NCBI RefSeq assembly: GCF_041346945.1 | Contig: NZ_CP166850.1 | Span: forward strand, 3,906,001-3,970,000 | Direction: 5' to 3' | Origin: Amycolatopsis sp. cg9 | Lineage (GTDB): Bacteria; Actinomycetota; Actinomycetes; Mycobacteriales; Pseudonocardiaceae | Length of the DNA: 64,000 nt | Shown: positions 1 to 8,243 of the stretch, piece by piece | Numbering within the stretch: position 1 is the stretch's first letter | How the letters are laid out: each line of letters opens with the position of its first letter | The notes under the pieces: generated by a model | Seen by the model: only the letters and a program-made list of their open reading frames with translations | Database searches by the model: none | What the model was told of the DNA's origin: nothing | Position numbers and translations under genes: made by a program

Positions 1-1
1 G

Positions 2-211
2 TACGGCGGCCGCTGGGTCGTCAACCCGTCCGGCGGCCTGATCTCGAAGGGGCACCCGCTCGGCGCCACCGGGCTCGCCCAGTGCGCCGAACTCACCTGG
101 CAGCTGCGCGGCGACGCGGACCGGCGCCAGGTGCCCGACGTGCGAGCCGCTCTGCAGCACAACATCGGACTCGGTGGCGCCGCCGTCGTCACCGCCTACC
201 AGCGAGCTTAG
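2..211 (+). CDS. Thiolase C-terminal end, SCP-x/lipid-transfer type (partial)
   Basis: Only the last 69 codons are in the window; the gene starts to the left. The frame reads [23 protein letters not shown], i.e. the thiolase GHPxGATG histidine loop, and ends [16 protein letters not shown]. The classical C-terminal Cys motif (CxGGGxG) is replaced by NIGLGGA, which is characteristic of the SCP-2/sterol-carrier thiolase branch. Such enzymes cleave 3-ketoacyl-CoAs, in actinomycetes often sterol side-chain or branched acyl-CoAs. It lies 8 nt before an SRPBCC gene and heads an acyl-CoA degradation operon, which fits the assignment. The active-site Cys of the N-terminal half cannot be checked here. 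Confidence 0.85.
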   Translation, partial: YGGRWVVNPSGGLISKGHPLGATGLAQCAELTWQLRGDADRRQVPDVRAALQHNIGLGGAAVVTAYQRA

Positions 212-219
212 GAGACACC

Positions 220-651
220 ATGGGCCGGATCAGCGCCACCGTCGAACTGCCCGCCGCGCCGGGCGCGGTGTGGGCGGAGTTCTCGAACCCGAACAACTTC
301 GAGAAGTGGCTGACCATCCACACCAAGTGGAAGGGGGACGTCCCCGCCGAGTTCACGCAGGGCTCGCAAGTGTCCGAAGTGGTCACCATGCTCGGCATGG
401 CGAACACGATCACCTGGACCGTCGACACCTACGACGCCCCGAACCGCCTCGTCATCTCCGGCACCGGCATGGCCGGGGTGAAGATCAGCTTCTCGCTTTC
501 GGTCACGGCGGCAGGCTCCGGCTCGGCGGCGACCATCGACGCCGAGTTCACCGGCCAGATGATCGTCGGCGCGCTCGGCAAGGCCGTGGAGAAGGACGGC
601 AAGAAGAACCTCGACGAATCCCTCGAGAAGTTCAAGGCGCTGGTCGCGTGA
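220..651 (+). CDS. SRPBCC-fold (polyketide cyclase/Rv0910-like) protein
   Basis: 143 aa. The start ATG at 220 follows GGAGACACC, so the Shine-Dalgarno is just behind the thiolase stop. The protein starts MGRISATVELPAAPGAVWAE, the standard beta-strand plus helix entry of the START/Bet v1 helix-grip fold, and ends in the long amphipathic helix (KNLDESLEKFKALVA) that closes the pocket. No catalytic residues are defined for this family; members bind hydrophobic ligands. Its position inside a beta-oxidation operon suggests a lipid or acyl-thioester binding or accessory role, but this is inference. Its stop overlaps the GTG of the MaoC gene (GTGA at 648-651), so translation is probably coupled. Confidence 0.8.
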   Translation: MGRISATVELPAAPGAVWAEFSNPNNFEKWLTIHTKWKGDVPAEFTQGSQVSEVVTMLGMANTITWTVDTYDAPNRLVISGTGMAGVKISFSLSVTAAGSGSAATIDAEFTGQMIVGALGKAVEKDGKKNLDESLEKFKALVA

Positions 652-1481
652 AGTTCGATCCGGCCGGGCTCGACAAGTGGACGGAGCCGGCGCGGTTCGA
701 CGTCACGCGCGAGCGGCTCGCCGAGTACGCGGCGGCGACCAACGACCCGATCCCGGCCCACCGCGCGGGCGACGTCGCCAGTCCCGTGTTCGCGATCGTG
801 CCGGTGTTCCGGTCGCTGCTGGAACCGGCGCTGGAGGTCGTGCCGCCGTCGCTGTTCGGGCGGGTGCTGCACGGCGAGCAGGACTTCCGCTTCCACCGCC
901 CGATCCGGCCCGGCGATTCGCTGGTGTCGCGCGCCAGGATGACCGGGTACGAGGGACTGCCGAAGGGCACGCGGGCGACCGTCCACCTCGAATGCCGGTC
1001 CGCCGCCGGTGAGCTGGTCAACGAGCAGTACGTGACGTTCTTCGTGCGCGGCTTCGACACCGGTGAGCAGCGCGGCACGCTCGGGCCCTCGCACCGCTTC
1101 AACGACGCACTGCGCTCGTCGGCTCCGGTCGCGAAGGTGGTGCAGCACGTCGACGACGACCAGACGTACCGCTACGGCCCGGCGGCCGGCGACCCGATGC
1201 CGATCCACCTCGACGAGGAGGTCGCGAAGGCGGCCGGGCTGCCGGGGATCATCGCGCACGGCCTGTGCACGATGGCGTTCACGTCGTGGGCCGTGCTGAC
1301 CGAGGTGGTCCCGGCGGGCCGGCTGCGCCGCCTCGCCGTCCGGTTCGCCGCCCCGGTGCTGCCGGGCCGGGACCTGACGACGTCGATCTGGGCGGCGGGC
1401 CCCGGTTCGTACGCCTTCGAAACCACCATGGGGGACACCCTGGTGATCAAGGACGGCCTCGCCGAGATCGGAGAGAACTGA
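648..1481 (+). CDS. MaoC-type double hot-dog (R)-enoyl-CoA hydratase/dehydratase
   Basis: 277 aa from GTG 648, which overlaps the previous stop. Two hot-dog halves are visible: an N-terminal MaoC-like half (residues about 1-130, with EQDFRFHRPIRPGDSL) and a C-terminal half carrying the hydratase signature DPMPIHLDEEVAKAAGLPG followed by IAHGLCTMAF. In this family the Asp and His of the D-x4-H signature hydrate the 2-enoyl-CoA. The enzyme would form (R)-3-hydroxyacyl-CoA between the dehydrogenase at 2314 and the SDR at 1481. The TGA overlaps the next ATG (TGATG at 1479-1483). The exact chain length or sterol specificity cannot be read from sequence. Confidence 0.85.
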   Translation: MKFDPAGLDKWTEPARFDVTRERLAEYAAATNDPIPAHRAGDVASPVFAIVPVFRSLLEPALEVVPPSLFGRVLHGEQDFRFHRPIRPGDSLVSRARMTGYEGLPKGTRATVHLECRSAAGELVNEQYVTFFVRGFDTGEQRGTLGPSHRFNDALRSSAPVAKVVQHVDDDQTYRYGPAAGDPMPIHLDEEVAKAAGLPGIIAHGLCTMAFTSWAVLTEVVPAGRLRRLAVRFAAPVLPGRDLTTSIWAAGPGSYAFETTMGDTLVIKDGLAEIGEN

Positions 1482-2317
1482 TGGGCGCACTGGACGGGCG
1501 CGTCGCGCTGATCACCGGCGCGGGCCGCGGGATCGGGCGGGAGCACGCGCTGTTGTTCGCCCGCGAGGGCGCTTCGGTGGTCGTCAACGACGTCGAGCCG
1601 GACCCCGCGGTGGTCTCGGAGATCCGCGACCGGGGTGGTTCGGCGGTGGCGAACACCGCGGACGTGGCGTCGTGGGCGGGCGCGGCGGAGCTGGTCGACC
1701 AGGCGGTGTCCGAGTTCGGCCGGCTGGACGTGGTGGTGAACAACGCGGGCATCCTGCGGGACAGCTTCGTCGCGGGCCTCACCGAGCAGCAGTGGGACGA
1801 GGTGATCGCGGTCCACCTCAAGGGCCACGCGGCGGTCCTGCACCACGCGGCGGCGTACTGGAAGTCGCTGGCCAAGGCGGGTTCCGCCCCGGCGGCCTCG
1901 GTGATCAACACGGCATCGGCGTCGGGGACGACGGTGCCGAACCCGGGCCAGCTCAACTACGGCGCGGCGAAGGCGGGCATCGCGGCGATGACCCTGGTGG
2001 CGGCAGCGGAACTGGAGCGCTACGGGGTGCGGGTCAACGCGATCGCCCCGATCGCCCGCACGCGGCTGACGCTGGCGACCCCGGGGATGGGAGCGATCTT
2101 CGCCGCCGAGGTCCCGCCGGGGGAGTTCGACGCGTTCTCCCCGGCGAACATCTCGCCGCTGGTGGCCTACCTGGCTTCGGAGAAGTGCGCGTTGACGGGC
2201 AAGGTGTTCGCGGTCCAGGGCGGCGCGATCTCGGAACTGGCGGGCTGGCACGACGTCAAGGTGATCGAGACGGACGGCCCGTGGCAGATCGACGACATCG
2301 CGGCGAGGCTGCCGTGA
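1481..2317 (+). CDS. Short-chain dehydrogenase/reductase (3-hydroxyacyl-CoA type)
   Basis: 278 aa. Classical SDR: cofactor loop GAGRGIG near residue 13, NNAG near residue 88, and catalytic YxxxK in NYGAAK. The N-terminus resembles the SDR part of (R)-specific multifunctional beta-oxidation enzymes, where 3-hydroxyacyl-CoA is oxidised to 3-ketoacyl-CoA with NAD+. Preceded by the MaoC hydratase and followed by an acyl-CoA dehydrogenase with a 4-nt overlap (GTGA at 2314-2317), it completes a dehydrogenase-hydratase-dehydrogenase-thiolase set. The C-terminus (IETDGPWQIDDIAARLP) is longer than in minimal SDRs, as in multifunctional-enzyme homologues. Confidence 0.88.
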   Translation: MGALDGRVALITGAGRGIGREHALLFAREGASVVVNDVEPDPAVVSEIRDRGGSAVANTADVASWAGAAELVDQAVSEFGRLDVVVNNAGILRDSFVAGLTEQQWDEVIAVHLKGHAAVLHHAAAYWKSLAKAGSAPAASVINTASASGTTVPNPGQLNYGAAKAGIAAMTLVAAAELERYGVRVNAIAPIARTRLTLATPGMGAIFAAEVPPGEFDAFSPANISPLVAYLASEKCALTGKVFAVQGGAISELAGWHDVKVIETDGPWQIDDIAARLP

Positions 2318-3495
2318 TCGAGTGGTCGGAGACGGACCTGCTGGTCCGCGACTCGATCCGGGACTTCATCGCCAAGGAGATCCGGCCGCACCTGGACGAG
2401 CTGGAGAGCGGTGCGCTGCCGCCGTACGACATCATCCGGAAGCTGTACGCGGCGTTCGGGCTGGACGTCATGGCGGCGGAGGCGGTTTCTCGCCTGCTGG
2501 CTCCCTCGTCTTCGTCCGGTTCCTCGCCTTCGCTGGGCGGGCAGGAGACCCTGGCGCTGATCGCGATCAGCGAGCTGGCCGGGGTGAGCCTCGGGATCGT
2601 GGCGTCGCTGGGGGTTTCGCTGGGCCTGGCCGCGGCGACCATCCTGGCCAAGGGGTCCCAGGAGCAGAAGGAACGCTGGCTGCCGGGCCTGGCGACGTTC
2701 GAGAAGATCGGCGCGTGGGCGATCACGGAACCGGACTCGGGCTCCGACGCGTTCGGCGGCATGCAGACCACGGTCCGCCGAGACGGCGACGAGTACGTGC
2801 TGAACGGGCGGAAGACGTTCATCACGAACGGGCCGTTCGCGGACACGGTGGTGGTGTACGCGAAGCTGGACGACGGTTCGCCGGTCCGGGACCGGCCGGT
2901 GCTGACGTTCGTGCTGGACCGCGGGCTGCCGGGCTTCGTGCAGGGCAAGCCGTTCAAGAAGATGGGGATGATGTCGTCCCCGACGGGCGAGCTGTTCTTC
3001 GACGACGTACGGCTGGGCGCCGACCGGCTGCTTTCGTCGTCGGGTGCCGAGAGCGCCCGGGAGAGCTTCGTGGCCGAGCGGGTCGGCGTGGCGGCGTTGT
3101 CGCTCGGGATCATCAACGAGTGCCTGCGGCTGTGCGTCGAGTACGCGAAGAGTCGTCGTTTGTGGGGGCAGGAGATCGGGCGGTTCCAGCTGATCCAGCT
3201 GAAGCTGGCGAAGATGGAGGTGGCGCGGGTCAACGTCCAGAACATGGTGTTCCAGACGGTGGCCAAGACCCGGGCGGGAAAGCGGCCTTCGCTGGCGGAG
3301 GCATCGGCGATGAAGCTGTATTCCTCGGAGGCGGCGACCGAGGTGGCGATGGAGGCGGTGCAGTTGTTCGGGGGCAACGGGTACATGGCCGAGTACCGGG
3401 TGGAGCAGCTCGCGCGGGACGCGAAGTCGTTGATGATCTACGCGGGGAGCAACGAGATCCAGGTGACCCACATCGCGAAGGCCCTGCTCGCCTAA
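2314..3495 (+). CDS. Acyl-CoA dehydrogenase (FadE family)
   Basis: 393 aa, GTG start inside the SDR stop. The FAD-binding signature WAITEPDSGSDAFGG is near residue 135 and the C-terminal signature LFGGNGYMAEY near residue 350. The position that holds the catalytic Glu in medium-chain enzymes (YEGT) reads YAGS, while Glu255 sits in FVAERVG. This is the arrangement of isovaleryl- and long-chain-type dehydrogenases, whose base comes from helix G, so a branched or long acyl-CoA substrate is more likely than a medium linear one (inference). A low-complexity insert, LLAPSSSSGSSPSLGGQ (about residues 62-78), lies before the QETLALIAISELAG helix; homologues seem to vary here. The operon ends in the hairpin 3 nt after the TAA. 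Confidence 0.9.
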   Translation: MIEWSETDLLVRDSIRDFIAKEIRPHLDELESGALPPYDIIRKLYAAFGLDVMAAEAVSRLLAPSSSSGSSPSLGGQETLALIAISELAGVSLGIVASLGVSLGLAAATILAKGSQEQKERWLPGLATFEKIGAWAITEPDSGSDAFGGMQTTVRRDGDEYVLNGRKTFITNGPFADTVVVYAKLDDGSPVRDRPVLTFVLDRGLPGFVQGKPFKKMGMMSSPTGELFFDDVRLGADRLLSSSGAESARESFVAERVGVAALSLGIINECLRLCVEYAKSRRLWGQEIGRFQLIQLKLAKMEVARVNVQNMVFQTVAKTRAGKRPSLAEASAMKLYSSEAATEVAMEAVQLFGGNGYMAEYRVEQLARDAKSLMIYAGSNEIQVTHIAKALLA

Positions 3496-3497
3496 GA

Positions 3498-3545
3498 GCT
3501 CGTGAGTGTGAAACAGGGTTCTGACCCTGTTTCACACTCACGAGC
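3498..3545. terminator. Perfect 22-bp hairpin, bidirectional terminator
   Basis: Arms 3498-3519 and 3524-3545 are exact reverse complements around the 4-nt loop TCTG. The element fills the gap between the acyl-CoA dehydrogenase stop (3495) and the stop of the convergent parC gene (3547), so it can serve both transcripts. It has no T-tract, as is common for actinomycete terminators. Confidence 0.85.
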
Positions 3546-3546
3546 G

Positions 3547-6030
3547 TCAGCCGCGTTCGATGAGGTGGCCCACTACGTCCGGGCCGGGGTGGGCGTGGCC
3601 GGAGCCGTCGCGGCGGACGTCGATCTCCGGGAGTTCCACCGGGTCGCCGTTCTTGGCCGAACCCGCCGGGCGCGGGCCGATCCAAGCCACCTGAAGGGCC
3701 GTTTCGCCCTTCAGGAAGCGCTGGGCCCGGACGCCGCCGGTCGCCCGGCCCTTCGCCGGGTACTCGCTGAACGGCGTCACCTTCACGCTTTGCCCGGTGG
3801 CCGTGATCACCAGGGGTTCACCGTGTTCGTCGTCGTCCGTGCGGACCGCGCCGAAGAACACCACCGAGCCCGAACCCACGTTGATGCCCGCCATGCCGCC
3901 GCCCTTCAGGCCTTGCGGGCGGACCAGGGAGGCCGCGTACTTCAGCAGCGAGGCCTCCGAAGACACGAACGCCAGCGTCTCCGTGCCGTCCGTCAGCCAC
4001 GTCGCTCCGACGACCTCGTCGCCGTCCTTCAGGGAGATCACTTCGAACTCGTCCGAGCGGACCGGCCACTCCGGCGAGCAGATCTTCACCACGCCGGCCC
4101 GGGTGCCCAGCGCGAGGCCGGGGGAGCCCGCCGCCTGCTCGCCGAGGGGGGCGATGCCGACGACCGTCTCGCCCTTCTCCAGCGGGACCAGTTCGCGGGC
4201 CGCCATGCCGCCGCGCAGGGAGACCGTGCCCGCCTGCTCCGGGAGCACCGGCAGCGGCAGGACGTCCGTCTTGAACGCGCGGCCGCGGCTGGTCACCAGC
4301 AGGACCTGGCCGCGGGCCGTGGTGTGGACCACCGCCGAGACCGCGTCGTGCTTCACGCGGCCGTTGCGGCGCCGCGTCTCCGTCGCTTCCTCGGACTCGG
4401 CCGCCGTGCGGGCCACCAGGCCCGTCGCCGACAGGATGACCTGGCACGGGTCGTCCGCGACTTCCAGCGGGCCCGAAGGCTTCGACGCCGCCAGGACCTC
4501 CTTCAGGTCGCCGTCGATCAGGGCCGTGCGGCGCTCGGTCGGGAAGTCCTTCGCGATCTTCGCCAGCTCCGCCGAGACGAGCTTCTTCAGCACCGACTCG
4601 TCGTCGAGGATCTTGCTCAGCTCCGCGATCTCCTCGCGCAGCCGGTCCTGCTCCGCCTCCAGCTCGAGCCGGTCGTACTTCGTGAGCCGGCGCAGCGGCG
4701 TGTCGAGGATGTAGGTCGCCTGGATCTCCGACAGCTTGAAGCGCGTCATCAAGCCGTCCTTCGCGGCCTGCGCGTTCTCGCTTTCGCGGATGAGCTTGAT
4801 GACCTTGTCGATGTTCAGCAGCGCGACCAGCAGGCCGTCGACCAGGTGCAGCCGCTCTTCGCGCTTGCGGCGCCGGTACTTCGTGCGCCGCGTGACGACC
4901 TCGTAGCGGTGCCGGAGGAAGACCTCCAGCAGCTCCTTCAAGCCCAGCGTCTGCGGCTGGCCGTCCACGAGCACCAGGTTGTTGATGCCGAACGACTGCT
5001 CCAGCGGCGTCAGCCGGTACAGGTCCGCCAGCAGGGCCTGCGGGTTGACGCCGACCTTGCACTCGATGACCAGCCGCGTGCCGTTCTCGCGGTCGGTGAG
5101 GTCCTTGACGTCGGCGATGCCGGTGAGCCGCTTGGACTTGTTGACCTCGTCGGTGATCTTCTCGATCACCTTCTCCGGGCCGACGCCGTAGGGCAGTTCG
5201 GTGACGGTGATCGCCTGCCGTCCGCGGCTGCCTTCCAGGGGCCCGGTTTCGCAGTTCGCGCGCATCCGGACCACGCCGCGGCCGGTCTCGTACGCGCGGC
5301 GGACCTCGTCGAGGCCGAGCAGGCTGCCGCCGGTCGGGAGGTCCGGGCCCGGTACGAACTCCATCAGCTTGTCGAGCGTCGCGGCCGGGTGCGTGATCAG
5401 CCAGCGCGCCGCCGCGATGACCTCGCCGAGGTTGTGCGGGATCATGTTGGTCGCCATCCCGACCGCGATCCCGGACGTGCCGTTGACCAGCAGGTTCGGG
5501 AACGCCGCGGGCAGCACCGACGGTTCCTGCAGCGAACCGTCGTAGTTGGGCCGGAAGTCGACGGTCTCCTCGCCCAGCTCACCGACCAGCTGCATCGCTT
5601 CGGGTGACATCCGGGCTTCGGTGTACCGCGAGGCGGCCGGGCCGTCGTCGGGGGAGCCGAAGTTGCCGTGGCCGTCGATCAGCGGGACGTTCAGCGAGAA
5701 GTCCTGCGCCAGCCGGACCATCGCGTCGTAGATCGCGACGTCACCGTGCGGGTGGTACTTGCCCATCACGTCGCCGACCACGCGCGACGACTTCACGTAC
5801 GCGTGCGTCGGGCGGTAGCCGTTCTCGTTCATCGAGTACAGGATCCGGCGGTGCACCGGCTTCAACCCGTCCCGCGCGTCCGGCAGGGCGCGCGAGTGGA
5901 TGACCGAATACGCGTACTCCAGGTACGAGTCCTCGATCTCCGTCTTCAGCGAGTTGTCGAAGACGTTCGCGCCGGCGGAGTCGAACGCGCTGGGATCGAC
6001 CTTGGTGCTGGTGCCTTTGCGGCGTGCCAC
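3547..6030 (-). CDS. parC: DNA topoisomerase IV subunit A (ParC-like second GyrA paralogue)
   Basis: 827 aa. DNA breakage-reunion subunit of a type IIA topoisomerase. The winged-helix region has [20 protein letters not shown], the catalytic tyrosine is Tyr136 in [11 protein letters not shown], and a beta-pinwheel C-terminal domain follows (about residues 510-827). It lacks an obvious GyrA-box (QRRGGKG) and is paired with a separate ParE gene, so it is the ParC-like partner found in streptomycetes and relatives rather than the replication-origin gyrA; this call rests on paralogue knowledge. The position equivalent to E. coli GyrA Ser83 is Val98, while the Asp87 equivalent is kept (Asp102). The start ATG at 6030 follows an AAGGAGT-like site, 27 nt behind parE. 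Confidence 0.88.
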   Translation of the reverse strand: MARRKGTSTKVDPSAFDSAGANVFDNSLKTEIEDSYLEYAYSVIHSRALPDARDGLKPVHRRILYSMNENGYRPTHAYVKSSRVVGDVMGKYHPHGDVAIYDAMVRLAQDFSLNVPLIDGHGNFGSPDDGPAASRYTEARMSPEAMQLVGELGEETVDFRPNYDGSLQEPSVLPAAFPNLLVNGTSGIAVGMATNMIPHNLGEVIAAARWLITHPAATLDKLMEFVPGPDLPTGGSLLGLDEVRRAYETGRGVVRMRANCETGPLEGSRGRQAITVTELPYGVGPEKVIEKITDEVNKSKRLTGIADVKDLTDRENGTRLVIECKVGVNPQALLADLYRLTPLEQSFGINNLVLVDGQPQTLGLKELLEVFLRHRYEVVTRRTKYRRRKREERLHLVDGLLVALLNIDKVIKLIRESENAQAAKDGLMTRFKLSEIQATYILDTPLRRLTKYDRLELEAEQDRLREEIAELSKILDDESVLKKLVSAELAKIAKDFPTERRTALIDGDLKEVLAASKPSGPLEVADDPCQVILSATGLVARTAAESEEATETRRRNGRVKHDAVSAVVHTTARGQVLLVTSRGRAFKTDVLPLPVLPEQAGTVSLRGGMAARELVPLEKGETVVGIAPLGEQAAGSPGLALGTRAGVVKICSPEWPVRSDEFEVISLKDGDEVVGATWLTDGTETLAFVSSEASLLKYAASLVRPQGLKGGGMAGINVGSGSVVFFGAVRTDDDEHGEPLVITATGQSVKVTPFSEYPAKGRATGGVRAQRFLKGETALQVAWIGPRPAGSAKNGDPVELPEIDVRRDGSGHAHPGPDVVGHLIERG

Positions 6031-6057
6031 GGCAGAACTCCTTGGTAGCTACGAAAC

Positions 6058-8109
6058 TTAAGCGTCGATGGCGTCGCGGTCGATCCGGTCCGAGGAGGCG
6101 ACCAGCCAGTTCCGCCGGGGCTCGACCTTCTCGCCCATCAGCAGTTCGAGCGCGCCCTCGGCGGCCTCGGCGTCGTCCATGGTGATGCGGCGGACCGAGC
6201 GGGTGGCCGGGTTCATCGTGGTCTCCCACAGCTCGTCGGCGTCCATCTCGCCGAGGCCCTTGAACCGCGGCACCGGCGTGACGATGTTCTTGCCCGCCTT
6301 CTCCAGCTCCGCGAACTTCGTCTCCATCTCCTGCTGGGTGAAGGTGAAGTGCGTCTCCGGGTTGCGGCCCTTCGTGACGAGCTTGTGCAGCGGCGGCATC
6401 GCCGCGTACAGCCGGCCGTCTTCGATCACCGGGCGCATGTACTTCGCGAACAGCGTGATCAGCAGCGTCCGGATGTGCGAGCCGTCGACGTCCGCGTCCG
6501 CCATCAGGATCACGCGGCCGTAGCGCATGGTCGTCAGGTCGAACGTGCGGCCGGTGCCCGCGCCCAGCACCTGCACGATCGACGCGATCTCGGCGTTCTT
6601 CAGCGTGTCGCCCAGCGACGCCTTCTGCACGTTGAGGATCTTGCCCCGCAGCGGCAGCAGCGCCTGGTACTCCGACACGCGCGCCATCCGCGCCGACCCG
6701 AGCGCGCTGTCGCCCTCGACCAGGAACAGCTCGCTGCGGGAGACGCCGGTGGTGCGGCAGTCGACCAGCTTGGGCGGCATGGCCGCGCCTTCGAGTGCGG
6801 TCTTGCGCCGGGCCGCGTCCTTCTGCTGCTTCTGGGTCAGCCGGACGCGGGAGGCGTCGACCACCTTCTGCAGCACGACCTTGGCCTCGGACTTGGTCTT
6901 GCGGTCCTCGGTCCACGCCTTGACGTGCTTGTCGACGATGCCCTGCAGGACCCGGGTGATGCCGGCGGTGGACAGCTCGTCCTTCGTCTGCGAGGTGAAC
7001 TGCGGCTCCGGCAGCCGGACGTGCACCACGGCCGTCATGCCCTCGAGGACGTCCTCGATCGTCGGCATGTCCTCCTTGGGCTTGAGCAGCCCGCGGGTCT
7101 TGGAGATGGCCTCCTGCAACGCCTTCGCCACCGCGCGGTCGAACCCGCGGCGGTGGGTGCCGCCGTGGACGTTGCGGATCGTGTTGGTGAAGCACTCGAC
7201 CGTGCGCTCGTAGCCGGTGCCCCAGCGCAGCGCGACCTCGACCTCGGCGTGGCGCTCCACATTGGACTGCATGACGCCCGCCGCGTCGGCCGCGTTCTCC
7301 TTGTACGTGCCTTCGCCGGTGATCAGCAGCGTGCCGCAGACCGGCTTCTCGCCCGACGGCGTCAGGAAGTCGACCATGTCGACCAGGCCGTGCGGGAAGT
7401 GGAACGTCTCTTCGTTGATCGTGTCTTCGATCGCCGTGCGCAGCACGTACGTGACGCCCGGGACGAGGAACGCGGTGTTGCGCAGCTTCGCGCGGACGCC
7501 TTCGACGTCCAGCGCCGCGCCGGACTCGAAGTAGCGCGCGTCGTACCAGTAGCGGATCGACGTGCCGGAGCGCTCGCCGCGCTTCATCTTGCCGACGAGG
7601 TTCAGCCCGGACCGGCGGGTGAACTTCGCCTTCGGGCCGGGCGCGTCGAAGGTGCCGGGGACGCCGTGCTTGAACGACATCTGGTGGACCTTGCCGTCCT
7701 GCTTCACCGTGACGTCGAAGCGGTGCGACAGCGCGTTGACCGCCGAAGCGCCGACGCCGTGGAGGCCGCCGGAGGTCTTGTAGCCGGATCCGCCGAACTT
7801 GCCGCCGGCGTGCAGCCGGGTCAGCACCAGCTCGACGCCGGACAAACCGGACTTCGCGTGGGTGCCGGTCGGGATGCCGCGGCCGTCGTCGTCGACCTGG
7901 ACGCTGCCGTCGGCGTGCAGCGTGACGACGATCTTCGTCGCGTGGCCGGCGACACCTTCGTCCGTCGAGTTGTCCACCACCTCGGAGAAGAGATGGTTGA
8001 TGCCCCGGCTGTCGGTGGAGCCGATGTACATCCCGGGTCGTTTGCGGACGGCCTCGAGACCCTCGAGATGGGTCAGGTCATCGGCCCCGTACAAGGTCTC
8101 GGCAGTCAC
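6058..8109 (-). CDS. parE: DNA topoisomerase IV subunit B (ParE-like second GyrB paralogue)
   Basis: 683 aa from GTG 8109; the open frame continues upstream but homology begins at TAETLYGADDLTHLEGLEAV. ATPase (GHKL) motifs: Glu43 in FSEVVDNSTDEG, DDDGRGIP near residue 73 and GGLHGVGASAVNALS near 114. The TOPRIM domain carries EGDSA (Glu465) and the metal-binding DADVDGSH. Length and sequence fit the actinobacterial ParE, shorter than E. coli GyrB. It supplies ATP-driven strand passage for decatenation with the ParC encoded 27 nt downstream. The 134-bp upstream gap holds an inverted repeat TGCAC-CGTA-GTGCA at 8167-8180 that could be an operator; nothing else regulatory is obvious. Confidence 0.88.
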   Translation of the reverse strand: MTAETLYGADDLTHLEGLEAVRKRPGMYIGSTDSRGINHLFSEVVDNSTDEGVAGHATKIVVTLHADGSVQVDDDGRGIPTGTHAKSGLSGVELVLTRLHAGGKFGGSGYKTSGGLHGVGASAVNALSHRFDVTVKQDGKVHQMSFKHGVPGTFDAPGPKAKFTRRSGLNLVGKMKRGERSGTSIRYWYDARYFESGAALDVEGVRAKLRNTAFLVPGVTYVLRTAIEDTINEETFHFPHGLVDMVDFLTPSGEKPVCGTLLITGEGTYKENAADAAGVMQSNVERHAEVEVALRWGTGYERTVECFTNTIRNVHGGTHRRGFDRAVAKALQEAISKTRGLLKPKEDMPTIEDVLEGMTAVVHVRLPEPQFTSQTKDELSTAGITRVLQGIVDKHVKAWTEDRKTKSEAKVVLQKVVDASRVRLTQKQQKDAARRKTALEGAAMPPKLVDCRTTGVSRSELFLVEGDSALGSARMARVSEYQALLPLRGKILNVQKASLGDTLKNAEIASIVQVLGAGTGRTFDLTTMRYGRVILMADADVDGSHIRTLLITLFAKYMRPVIEDGRLYAAMPPLHKLVTKGRNPETHFTFTQQEMETKFAELEKAGKNIVTPVPRFKGLGEMDADELWETTMNPATRSVRRITMDDAEAAEGALELLMGEKVEPRRNWLVASSDRIDRDAIDA

Positions 8110-8243
8110 AGGGTCGTTCTCCCGGATCGTGGCTCGCGAAAGTGCTAGTGGTGGTGCGGACTCGCCTGCACCGTAGTGCAGGATATCCGCCCACCCCGAC
8201 AACTTCCGCGCGCTCCCGCTCCCGGAGTGGCGGGCGGTACCGG

